From: Planctomycetota bacterium
GTDB taxonomy: Bacteria > Planctomycetota > Planctomycetia > Pirellulales > Pirellulaceae
Assembly (NCBI GenBank): GCA_026692845.1
Contig: JAPLNM010000044.1
Span: forward strand, 57,849-121,848
Length of the DNA: 64,000 nucleotides
Direction: 5' to 3'
How positions within the stretch are numbered: the stretch's first letter is position 1; each line of letters begins with the position of its first letter. Positions 8,538 through 16,800 of this stretch are shown here, piece by piece. The notes below the pieces were generated by a model. It was not told where the DNA came from. It saw nothing but the letters and a program-made list of their open reading frames with translations, and did not search any database. Made by a program: the position numbers and the translations under genes.

Positions 8538-10850
8538 TTAGGGATAAATCAGATACTTTTGACGTCGGTTATGGAACTCAAAAAGACCGACTTCGAGCCG
8601 TGGATCGAATCTCGGATCGATGCTCCCGTCTAGGATCGCGTCGCGGATCGATTCGTTCCGCAAAAGCGTGTTGAGGTTTTTCGTCTCCCAAGCTTCCGGA
8701 TAGAGCTTGCGCATCGACTTGGCTATCGCCAAGCCTGTCGCGACGCATTCGAAGCGATTTCGATCCTTGACCAGTATCTCAACGCCTCGGCAAGCTAAAT
8801 TGGCATGTTTGCTTGATGCAGGAGTGAATTCGATGGGAACGAAAGTGACTCCGGGAAGTTCCAGTTGGTTTAGCTCATGCGCAAGTTCTGTGCCCGAGAT
8901 CCAAGGTGCTCCTACGACTTGGAACGGTGTATCGGTTCCTCGCCCGACCGATACGTTGGTCGCTTCGAGCAGTCCTATTCCAGGATAGAGGAAAGCTTGA
9001 GTCAGGCTTCGCATATTCGGTGAGGGGTTGATCCAGGTAAGTCCGGTCGAATCCCAGTTCATCGAACGGGTCCAGCCCTCGCAGGGAACGACTGTCAGAT
9101 CCAGATCGAGTTTGAGTTCGTCGCGAAACATCTTGGCCAGTTCCCCGATCGTCATACCATGGCGTACTGGGAGGGAGTGAAATGCGACGAAGGCTTCTTG
9201 GCCGGCATCGAGCATCGGTCCGCGGACGATCTGTCCACCGATGGGATTTGGCCGATCGAGGACTACGAATCGCTTGCCTTCTTCGGCGGCTGCTTTCATG
9301 GCTTCTCCCATGGTCGAGACGTAGGTATAGAACCTTGCGCCGATATCTTGGATATCGAACACGATCGTATCGATCTGTGCGAGCATTTCCGGGGTGGGTT
9401 TTCGGGTCTGACCATAGAGACTGTAGATGACCAGTCCTGTAGCTTTGTCTTGGGAGTTATCGACTTTAGAGATATCGAGTTTGCCTTCGAATCCATGTTC
9501 GGGACTGAACAAAGCGGCCAGGGTAGTGCCGGGCGCTTTGCTCAGTACTTCTACGGTGTTTAGGCCTTCGAGGTTTCGGCCGGTATGGTTGGTGATCAGT
9601 CCGATCCGTTGGCCTTTTAGGGGCGCAAAAGCCTGCGATTCGAGCACATCGATTCCGGCTCGAACCGAGCCTAGGTTTCTAGGCGATGCGTTGGGATCTA
9701 GCGACCGTGCGTCGCCGAAGAATCGGACGACTTGATTGGCGATTTTACCAGCCAGCGGATTGATCAGTCCTTTGCCATCTGGGTGGACACGGTTGCTCAG
9801 AAAAATAAAGAATAAATCGGTACCAGGATCGATCCAGAGAACCGTTCCGGTGAATCCGCCGTGTCCGAAGGCTTGGTCGCTGAATAGGTCCCCACGGTTC
9901 AGGGAAAACCCGGAGCGTTTATCCCAACCGAGTCCTCGAATCCCATTGGGGACCAGGTAGCCGTGCGTCATTTTTTGGCGAGTCCAAGGCGATAGGATCT
10001 GTGTCGGTGGGTTACCCAGCATGGATTTCGCGTAGAGCGAAAGATCGTTTAGGGTGGAAAAAAGCCCTGCGTGACCAGCGACGCCTCCGAGGGCATGGGC
10101 TCGCGGATCGTGCACTTGGCCTTGGATCCATTTCCCATCGCGTTTCTCCGTCGGCGCGCAGCGCGCGTGCAAGCTCTCGGCCGGTAAGTATCCTGTTTCC
10201 TTCATGCCTAGAGGCGCGAAGATATGTTCCCGAGTGTATGCATCGAGATTCATGCCGGAGATTTTCTCGACCAATTTTCCGAGGACGATGAAGTTCACGT
10301 CGGAGTATTTGAAAGCCGTCCCAACGGGGGCCGTTAGGTTAAGTTGGCAGATCTTGCTCCAAGCTTGCTCGGGGCCTTGGAGATAGTCGGCCATGGGGTT
10401 ATCGGGGATCAGTCCACTGGTGTGCAGGAGCAGGTGTTCGACGGTGATCGGGTCCTTATCGTTCGAATCGAAGTCAGGAAAAACGCTCGATACCTTGTCC
10501 TTGAGTCTGAGTTCCCCTTTTTCGATCAATTGGAGAATCGAGGTGGCTGTCGATACCGGTTTGGTGATCGAAGCCATATCGAAGACCGTGTCGAGTGTCA
10601 TGGGACTGACCGGATCGAGGGAGCGATTTCCGAATGCCTTTTGGTAGATCAATCCGCTGCGATTGCCGACCCCGACGACGCAACCGGGCATCTTGCTTTC
10701 TGCGATCGCAGATTCGATCATGCGACGGATTTCCGCGTCGAAGGCCTCCAACCGATCGGTGGCGATCGGATTGGATTCTTGGCAATGGGCTCGAAGGCAC
10801 CAGGAGGATACCCCAAGGCATAGCAGGACCGTTAAAAGGAGAGATTTCAT
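8538..10850 (-). CDS. Serine hydrolase (beta-lactamase fold) fused to exo-beta-N-acetylmuramidase NamZ (DUF1343)
   Basis: 770 residues from ATG at 10850, which gives a signal peptide (MKSLLLTVLLCLGVSSW). First half: class C beta-lactamase/esterase fold with SITK (Ser nucleophile and Lys), YSDVN and GHGG motifs. Second half (from about 395): DUF1343/NamZ, with LITNHTGRN, FSPEHGFEG, IVFDIQDIGARFYTYVSTM and ATNVSVGRGTDTPF. NamZ releases MurNAc from the non-reducing end of peptidoglycan chains; the first half may act on peptide or ester decorations. The start codon overlaps the stop of the symporter gene (ATGA), so the two are translationally coupled and the periplasmic product is probably imported by that transporter. 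Confidence 0.88.
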   Translation of the reverse strand: MKSLLLTVLLCLGVSSWCLRAHCQESNPIATDRLEAFDAEIRRMIESAIAESKMPGCVVGVGNRSGLIYQKAFGNRSLDPVSPMTLDTVFDMASITKPVSTATSILQLIEKGELRLKDKVSSVFPDFDSNDKDPITVEHLLLHTSGLIPDNPMADYLQGPEQAWSKICQLNLTAPVGTAFKYSDVNFIVLGKLVEKISGMNLDAYTREHIFAPLGMKETGYLPAESLHARCAPTEKRDGKWIQGQVHDPRAHALGGVAGHAGLFSTLNDLSLYAKSMLGNPPTQILSPWTRQKMTHGYLVPNGIRGLGWDKRSGFSLNRGDLFSDQAFGHGGFTGTVLWIDPGTDLFFIFLSNRVHPDGKGLINPLAGKIANQVVRFFGDARSLDPNASPRNLGSVRAGIDVLESQAFAPLKGQRIGLITNHTGRNLEGLNTVEVLSKAPGTTLAALFSPEHGFEGKLDISKVDNSQDKATGLVIYSLYGQTRKPTPEMLAQIDTIVFDIQDIGARFYTYVSTMGEAMKAAAEEGKRFVVLDRPNPIGGQIVRGPMLDAGQEAFVAFHSLPVRHGMTIGELAKMFRDELKLDLDLTVVPCEGWTRSMNWDSTGLTWINPSPNMRSLTQAFLYPGIGLLEATNVSVGRGTDTPFQVVGAPWISGTELAHELNQLELPGVTFVPIEFTPASSKHANLACRGVEILVKDRNRFECVATGLAIAKSMRKLYPEAWETKNLNTLLRNESIRDAILDGSIDPRFDPRLEVGLFEFHNRRQKYLIYP

Positions 10851-12328
10851 GAGGATCGATTCATTCGAAACCAGGGGAGAATGGAAAGGATGCTTGCTGA
10901 GCTGAACGTCACTAAAGAACCGATGCACGAGAGCCAGGGGAAGGCGATGCGGATGGCATCGGGTCGATTCAAAACGAATTGGATCCAAAGAAGCACCGAC
11001 AGTCCGGCGATCCCACCGGCGATGGCGGCGCGTTGATTGACGCGTGGTTGGAAAATCCCTAGGAAAAACCAACCTAGGAGGACACCCGAGGAAAAGCCAG
11101 CGATGGTAAGTGCGTTGTTGACGACGCTGTTAGAAAACTGATTGGCCCAGATTCCAATGAGGATTTGAACGGTACCGAAAACCACAGTGGCAACACGCGT
11201 GAACCAAAGCCGCGATTGCTCGGTCGGTTCGTGCCGCAGGCCCAATAGCCACAGATCGCTGTAGGCTGACGAGGCCGATGACGATAGAGAGCTCGAAAGG
11301 GTGGACATGGTAGCTGCGAGGATGGCCGCGAGCATCAAACCGATGATCCCTACATTCGCAGGGAAGTGGTGGGTAATGAAATGCGCAAAGACCTTATCGT
11401 TCGCGATCCCCTCGGGCAATGGATTCGAGGTGTAGAAGGCGCCCAGAAGCGTTCCTATCCATAGGACCAATGCGAACTGGAAAAAGACGAAGACTCCGCT
11501 GACGAGGATTGCGGTTGCAGCGTGGGTTTGGTTTCTCGCGCTAAGGTAGCGTTGCACCATGATTTGATCGGTTCCGTGGGAGCCTAGGGATAAGAAGGTT
11601 CCACCGACGAGCCCAGCGAAAAGCGTGTAGGGCTTGTCGAGCGTTAGGTCCCAATCGATCCAATTCCACTTGCCCGTCGCGTCCATGTACTCCTGGTAAG
11701 TTGTCCATCCATCGGGCAGCAATCGCACAAGCAGGATTGCCGCGACGAAGAGTCCGCTGAGATAGATCACCAATTGGATGCAATCATTCCAAACCACCGA
11801 CCGCATTCCTCCGAAAACCGTGTAGACCAGGGTCAGTCCGCCAACAGCCACGGCACTTGGGATCAGCGGCCAGCCGACGAGCTGTTGCAGGACCATGGCG
11901 GCAAGATACAGTCTCAAGCCATCGCCGAGATTTCTTGTTACAAGAAAGATCAGCGAAGCGAGGCGTGTGATGTTTTTTCCGAATCGAGTTTTGAGGACTT
12001 CGTAGGCGCTTACGATACTTCCTCGAAAGAAATTCGGGAGCAGAAAGGCCACTACGATCCAGCGACCGAGGATGTAGCCCAAGGCCAGTTGTAGAAACGC
12101 AAATCCGGTCGCACCGTAACCGATCCCCGGGACGCTCAGGACCGTAGCGGTGCTTGTCTCGGTTGCCACGATCGAGCCGAGGATCGCCCACCAGGGCAGA
12201 TTGCGATCGCCCAGCAGGTAGCTTTCGACCGTGTTGTTTTTTCCGGCGACCTTCAGGCCTATCAGTACCGATGCGGCCATGGCCAGGATCAAGACCACCA
12301 AATCAACCCATCCGATCGCAATCTGCAT
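10847..12328 (-). CDS. Sodium/solute symporter (SSS family), probable MurNAc transporter
   Basis: 493 residues, about 13 hydrophobic segments, SSS-family core: WAILGSIVATETSTATVLSVPGIGY (sodium-site region) and a late ASSAYSDLWLL. It is first gene of a coupled pair with the NamZ fusion and divergent from murQ, 113 bases apart. SSS members carry sugars, amino acids or sialic acid; the locus points to N-acetylmuramic acid. As I recall, Tannerella has an SSS-type MurNAc importer beside murK and murQ, which would be a precedent. Unlike the PTS protein MurP it cannot phosphorylate its substrate. Confidence 0.85.
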   Translation of the reverse strand: MQIAIGWVDLVVLILAMAASVLIGLKVAGKNNTVESYLLGDRNLPWWAILGSIVATETSTATVLSVPGIGYGATGFAFLQLALGYILGRWIVVAFLLPNFFRGSIVSAYEVLKTRFGKNITRLASLIFLVTRNLGDGLRLYLAAMVLQQLVGWPLIPSAVAVGGLTLVYTVFGGMRSVVWNDCIQLVIYLSGLFVAAILLVRLLPDGWTTYQEYMDATGKWNWIDWDLTLDKPYTLFAGLVGGTFLSLGSHGTDQIMVQRYLSARNQTHAATAILVSGVFVFFQFALVLWIGTLLGAFYTSNPLPEGIANDKVFAHFITHHFPANVGIIGLMLAAILAATMSTLSSSLSSSASSAYSDLWLLGLRHEPTEQSRLWFTRVATVVFGTVQILIGIWANQFSNSVVNNALTIAGFSSGVLLGWFFLGIFQPRVNQRAAIAGGIAGLSVLLWIQFVLNRPDAIRIAFPWLSCIGSLVTFSSASILSILPWFRMNRSS

Positions 12329-12441
12329 GCATCGTCCTTTTCAATTGTTTTTACCACTGTAGATTGTCCCATTGTAATGAACTCCATGGCTGCTGGGTAA
12401 GCGTCGTGGGATAAGTCTCAGATCAAAAGAAACAAGATGCC

Positions 12442-13329
12442 ATGGATCACTTAACTACCGAACAAAACAACCCTGAATCGGTTGCGATCGATCAGATGGA
12501 TTCGTTTCAAATCGCGAGCTTGATGAACCGCGAGGACTTGAAGGTTGTGGCTGCTGTCGAAAGGGTTTTGCCTGATGTTGCGCGCGCCATCGAGACAGTC
12601 ACGCGGCGAGTTCAGGCCGGAGGCAGGCTGATCTACATTGGGGCTGGCACTTCGGGCCGACTTGGAGTGCTCGATGCTTCGGAGTGCCCTCCGACTTTCA
12701 ATACACCAGCGGCCTTAGTGGTCGGACTCATTGCCGGTGGCCAGCGGGCTCTAACGAATGCCATCGAAGGGGCCGAGGACAATCGCCAAGCCGGAGCGGA
12801 TGATCTGCGAGCGGTTGAGGTCGATTCGAAAGATGTGGTCTGTGGGATCGCGACGAGCGGGCGGACTCCTTATGTGCTCGGTGGGCTGGCCTATGCGCAA
12901 TCCTTGGGGGCTGCGACGCTAGGAGTAACCTGCAACGAGGCTTCCGAGTTGACTCAGGTATCCGATGTACTGATCGCGCCGGTGGTCGGTCCGGAGATCC
13001 TCAGCGGATCGACGAGGCTCAAGGCTGGAACGGCGACGAAGATGGTTTTGAACATGATCTCGACAGGGACCATGATCCGAATCGGAAAGACCTTTGGCAA
13101 TTGGATGGTAGATTTGCGAGCAACGAATGTGAAGCTTAAGGATCGCAGCATTCGGATCGTCAGCGGGATTACCGGGTTGAGTCGCGAAGAATCCGAGCTT
13201 CTATTGGTCCGTTGCGATGGAGAGGTCAAAACGGCGATTGTCAGCCATGCGCTAGGGGTCGACAAAATCCAGGCACAGCGTCGCTTAGAGGTTTGTGCCG
13301 GGCGATTGCGAGCAGCGATGGAGAACTGA
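12442..13329 (+). CDS. murQ: N-acetylmuramic acid 6-phosphate etherase
   Basis: 295 residues, full length for the family. MurQ removes the D-lactyl ether from MurNAc-6-phosphate to give GlcNAc-6-phosphate in the cytoplasm. The SIS-fold signature is complete: LIYIGAGTSGRLGVLDASECPPTF including the catalytic Glu in DASE, then ATSGRTPYVLGGL, EILSGSTRLKAGTATKMVLNM and the C-terminal VRCDGEVKTA helix. It starts on the opposite strand from the transporter/NamZ pair. No MurNAc kinase (MurK or AmgK/AnmK type) is in the window, although the substrate must be phosphorylated first. Confidence 0.95.
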   Translation: MDHLTTEQNNPESVAIDQMDSFQIASLMNREDLKVVAAVERVLPDVARAIETVTRRVQAGGRLIYIGAGTSGRLGVLDASECPPTFNTPAALVVGLIAGGQRALTNAIEGAEDNRQAGADDLRAVEVDSKDVVCGIATSGRTPYVLGGLAYAQSLGAATLGVTCNEASELTQVSDVLIAPVVGPEILSGSTRLKAGTATKMVLNMISTGTMIRIGKTFGNWMVDLRATNVKLKDRSIRIVSGITGLSREESELLLVRCDGEVKTAIVSHALGVDKIQAQRRLEVCAGRLRAAMEN

Positions 13330-13379
13330 ACGCATTGCGATGGGCATCGTTCTGGTTCGAAACTCTGACTCGACTTGGA

Positions 13380-14657
13380 CTAGCGTTTGACGTCTCGGAC
13401 CAGTGGACCGGTGTAGACTTGGCGTGGCCGTCCGATCCGAGTGTTGGGGGAGCGTTGCATTTCGACCCAGTGAGCGATCCAGCCTGGCAGTCGGCCCATT
13501 GCAAAGAGGACGGTGAACATCTGAACGGGGATTCCCATGGCACGGTAGATAACACCGGAATAGAAATCGACGTTTGGATAGAGCTTGCGTTCGACGAAGT
13601 AGGGGTCTCGCAGCGCGACGGCTTCGAGTTCTTGGGCTACTTCGAACAACGGATCGCTCAGATTGAGTTTCTTCAGAAGCATGTCGCTTGCTGCTTTGAT
13701 GATCTTTGCGCGTGGGTCGTAGTTTTTATAGACTCGGTGACCGAAGCCCATGAGGCGGAAATTGCTCGTTTTATCTTTGGCCATGTCGACGTATTTTTTG
13801 ACGTTGCCGCCGTCGTCAGCGATCTGTTTGAGCATGTTGACGCAGGCTTCGTTGGCACCGCCGTGGAGTGGCCCCCACAAAGCGCAGATCCCAGCAGAGA
13901 TACTGGCAAAGAGGTTTGCATCCGACGAGCCGACCATACGAACGGTCGAGGTGCTGCAGTTTTGTTCGTGATCGGCATGCACGATCAAGAGCAGATTCAG
14001 GGCTTTGACGAAGTCTGGGTCTGCGACGTATTTTTCGCTTGGGACCGAGAACATCATGTGGAGGAAGTTCTCGCAGTAGTTCAGCGAATTATGTGGGTAA
14101 ATAAAGGGCTGCCCGAACGATTTCTTGTAACTGTAGGCGGCGATCGTCGGCAGTTTAGCGATCAAGCGATGGATCGATATTTCGACTTCTTCTGGGTCGT
14201 GCGGATCCAACGAGTCTTGGTAGAACGTTGAAAGAGCGCTTACGACACTCGAGAGGATCGCCATGGGGTGGGCGTCGCGTGGGAATCCGTTGTAGAACGA
14301 ACGCATGTCCTCGTGGAGCATGGTGTGGTGGGAAATGTTCGTTCTGAATTTCTCAAGTTGCTCCGGTGTGGGCAATTCCCCGTAGATAAGCAGATAGCTC
14401 GTCTCGAGAAAATCGCATTGTTCAGCCAGTTGTTCGATGGGGTATCCACGATAGCGGAGAATTCCGCGATCGCCGTCGAGATACGTAATCGCGCTGGTCG
14501 TCGCGCCGGTGTTCGCATAGCCCTCGTCGAGCGTGATGTGTCCGGTCTCTTTCAAGAGTTTCGAGATGTCGATTGCACGGTCGTTCTCGGTGCCGACGTG
14601 GATGGGCATCGAGAGCGATTTTTCGCCGATTTTAAGGGTTGCGACTTCTTCTGACAC
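13380..14657 (-). CDS. gltA: Citrate synthase
   Basis: 425 residues, type II length. Condenses acetyl-CoA and oxaloacetate at the head of the TCA cycle. Catalytic residues are visible: His in ALWGPLHGGANEA, His in LMGFGHRVYKNYDPRA and Asp in NVDFYSGVIYRAMG. The N-terminal region has the small beta domain (TLDEGYANTGATTSAITYLDGD) seen in Gram-negative enzymes. It converges with murQ (50 bases) and diverges from the ferredoxin gene across about 230 bases. Confidence 0.95.
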   Translation of the reverse strand: MSEEVATLKIGEKSLSMPIHVGTENDRAIDISKLLKETGHITLDEGYANTGATTSAITYLDGDRGILRYRGYPIEQLAEQCDFLETSYLLIYGELPTPEQLEKFRTNISHHTMLHEDMRSFYNGFPRDAHPMAILSSVVSALSTFYQDSLDPHDPEEVEISIHRLIAKLPTIAAYSYKKSFGQPFIYPHNSLNYCENFLHMMFSVPSEKYVADPDFVKALNLLLIVHADHEQNCSTSTVRMVGSSDANLFASISAGICALWGPLHGGANEACVNMLKQIADDGGNVKKYVDMAKDKTSNFRLMGFGHRVYKNYDPRAKIIKAASDMLLKKLNLSDPLFEVAQELEAVALRDPYFVERKLYPNVDFYSGVIYRAMGIPVQMFTVLFAMGRLPGWIAHWVEMQRSPNTRIGRPRQVYTGPLVRDVKR

Positions 14658-14889
14658 GTGGATTGGCTGCGGGTAGGAAGGGGCTGATCGGAATTGTCGA
14701 ACAGGGTTGTTCGACTTCGGTTCGACTGGTTTTCAAGACGCAAACAGTGTAGCCTTATGGAAAGCTTGCGACAATCCGTGGGGTTCTTTTCCTGAAGATC
14801 TGCTTGGAATTTGTTCGAATCTTTTGCCTAAGTCCCCATTTGGTAGCTCCTGTTTGGTGACCCGTAGTTGGGTGGCCTTGAATTGGATC

Positions 14890-15249
14890 ATGAACGAAGA
14901 GCTCAAGGAAATCGCGATCCGACTGCAAATCGGTAACTACCAACGGCACATTCTGCTGTGTGTCGGCCCGAACTGTTGTTCCGAGCAAATCGGCGCTGGG
15001 GCTTGGAAGAAACTCAAAGACGAACTCAAGGCCCGAAACCTTTCGTTGTCCGATGCACCAAGCGCTTGTTACCGCACCAAGGTCCAGTGCCTTCGGATTT
15101 GTACCGCAGGCCCGATCTTGGTGGTCTACCCCGAGGGGTATTGGTACAGTGGAATGACCGAGGATCGGATCGAACGATTCATTGAGGAGCAAATCCTCGG
15201 AGGAAAACCGATCGAAGAGTGGATCTTTGCCAGAAACCCGATCGGTTGA
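14890..15249 (+). CDS. Thioredoxin-like [2Fe-2S] ferredoxin
   Basis: 119 residues. Cysteines in HILLCVGPNCC and later VQCLRICTAGPILVVYPEG match the four-Cys pattern of the thioredoxin-fold [2Fe-2S] ferredoxins (COG3411, the NuoE-like fold), with the Pro-rich strand ILVVYPEG and the C-terminal helix RIERFIEEQILGGKPIEEW. Likely a soluble electron carrier; its partner is unknown. Start chosen at ATG 14890 because the upstream part of the frame is not family-like. Confidence 0.8.
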   Translation: MNEELKEIAIRLQIGNYQRHILLCVGPNCCSEQIGAGAWKKLKDELKARNLSLSDAPSACYRTKVQCLRICTAGPILVVYPEGYWYSGMTEDRIERFIEEQILGGKPIEEWIFARNPIG

Positions 15250-15274
15250 AATGCCCCGTTGGTTTTGAGTCGAG

Positions 15275-16750
15275 TCAAGCCTGGGATTTTGGCAACGGTT
15301 GCTTGAGGATTCCTTCGACGATCTTGCCGGGTTGTCCGTCAAGCAACGTGCCAAGGCCTCCAGGGCGTACGAAAGCAAGTTTGCTGGGATCTAGGCCGAA
15401 CAGGTGCATGACCGTCGCGTGGTAATCGTAGTGATGGACGATGTCCGTGACGGCTTGATAACCGAAATCGTCGGTCTGGCCGTAAACCGTACCTTGTCGG
15501 ATTCCTCCCCCGGCCAACCACGTGCTAAAGCCGTAGGTGTTGTGGTCTCGTCCTACGCTGTTTTCGTTTTGAACGACAGGCAAACGTCCCATCTCACCGC
15601 CCCAATGGACCAGGGTCGAATCGAGCAATCCTCGCTGCTTGAGATCTTTGACCAAAGCTGCCGAGGGTTGATCGGTTTTCTTGCAAGCACCGGGCAAGGC
15701 GTCTTTGATGTTGCCGTGATGGTCCCATTGCTGGGTGGACGTGTAGATCTGAACGAACCTTACTCCTCGTTCGACGAGTCGTCGTGCGATCAAGCATCGG
15801 GTACCGTACTCGCGCGTAGCGTCTTGATCTAACCCATACATCTTGTGGGTCTGCTCGGTCTCTTTGCTGATGTCCAAGGCATCGCGTGCTGCGGTTTGCA
15901 TCGCTTCGGCCAGTTCATAACTGATCATCCGAGCTTGCAAATCGCTTTCATAGGCTCTGGTAGCTAGGTGCTCTGCGTTGAGTTGTTTAAGCAACTCCAG
16001 GTAAGCCTTCTGGGGCCTGCCAGCCAAATGCGGCGGAGGGTTTAGGTTGAGGATTCGCGGCTCTTGGGGCCGGATCACTGTGCCTTGGTATAGCGACGGC
16101 AACCATCCGTTCGACCAGCAATCCGTTCCTAAAACGGGCAATCCACCTGGATCGGTCAGCACCACGAAGGCGGGCAATTGCTGGCTCTCGCTCCCTAATC
16201 CATAGGTGATCCAGGAACCAAGGACCGGGCGTCCTTCGGTCACACGGCCATGGTGCAACGCATAAATCGATTGCCCGTGATTGTTCACACCGGTATTCAT
16301 GGATCGAATGAGTGTGATGTCATCGGCGATCGAACCTAAATGGGGAACGAGCTCGCTGAGTTCCATTCCGCATTGGCCATAGCGATCCCATTTCCAGGGT
16401 CCGGACCAAATTTTCGCCGACGATTCGGCGGCGTTATCGTATTTCAGATCGCCTGTGTATTTCTCGCCGTTTCGCTTTTCTACCTCGAGCTTGCGGTCGA
16501 AAAGATCGATATGCGATGGACCTCCCTGCATGAACATCGAGATCATGGCTTTGGCTTGTGGGGCCTGATCCGGCGGCTTGGGTTTCAAATCATACTGAAT
16601 CGGTTGCAGAGCCGGCTTAGGGGGTTCACCGGCGGCTTGTTGTGCAGCGAGCCCTGCGATGCACAGCGTTGCGCCCGCGATCCCTTGTTGGGCCAGAAAG
16701 TGCCGTCGCGAAGAACATCGCTGCGGATCGGTTTTTTTTTCGGTGTTCAT
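15275..16750 (-). CDS. DUF1501 protein with Tat signal
   Basis: 491 residues. N-terminus has a twin-arginine signal (SSRRHFLAQQGIAGATLCIAGLA), then the DUF1501 features: MISMFMQGGPSHIDLFDRK, the SDD/SMNTGVNNHGQ region, GSWITYGLG, QWDHHGN and GGEMGR....DHNTYGFSTWLAGGGI. DUF1501 is a sulfatase/alkaline-phosphatase-like fold found next to PSCyt1 proteins in planctomycetes; the role is unresolved. It follows the cytochrome gene by 50 bases on the same strand and is exported folded. Confidence 0.9.
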   Translation of the reverse strand: MNTEKKTDPQRCSSRRHFLAQQGIAGATLCIAGLAAQQAAGEPPKPALQPIQYDLKPKPPDQAPQAKAMISMFMQGGPSHIDLFDRKLEVEKRNGEKYTGDLKYDNAAESSAKIWSGPWKWDRYGQCGMELSELVPHLGSIADDITLIRSMNTGVNNHGQSIYALHHGRVTEGRPVLGSWITYGLGSESQQLPAFVVLTDPGGLPVLGTDCWSNGWLPSLYQGTVIRPQEPRILNLNPPPHLAGRPQKAYLELLKQLNAEHLATRAYESDLQARMISYELAEAMQTAARDALDISKETEQTHKMYGLDQDATREYGTRCLIARRLVERGVRFVQIYTSTQQWDHHGNIKDALPGACKKTDQPSAALVKDLKQRGLLDSTLVHWGGEMGRLPVVQNENSVGRDHNTYGFSTWLAGGGIRQGTVYGQTDDFGYQAVTDIVHHYDYHATVMHLFGLDPSKLAFVRPGGLGTLLDGQPGKIVEGILKQPLPKSQA

Positions 16751-16800
16751 GCGGGTTCCAACGCGGGTGGCCAGTGGCTGTTTTTTTGATTGTTGGATGG

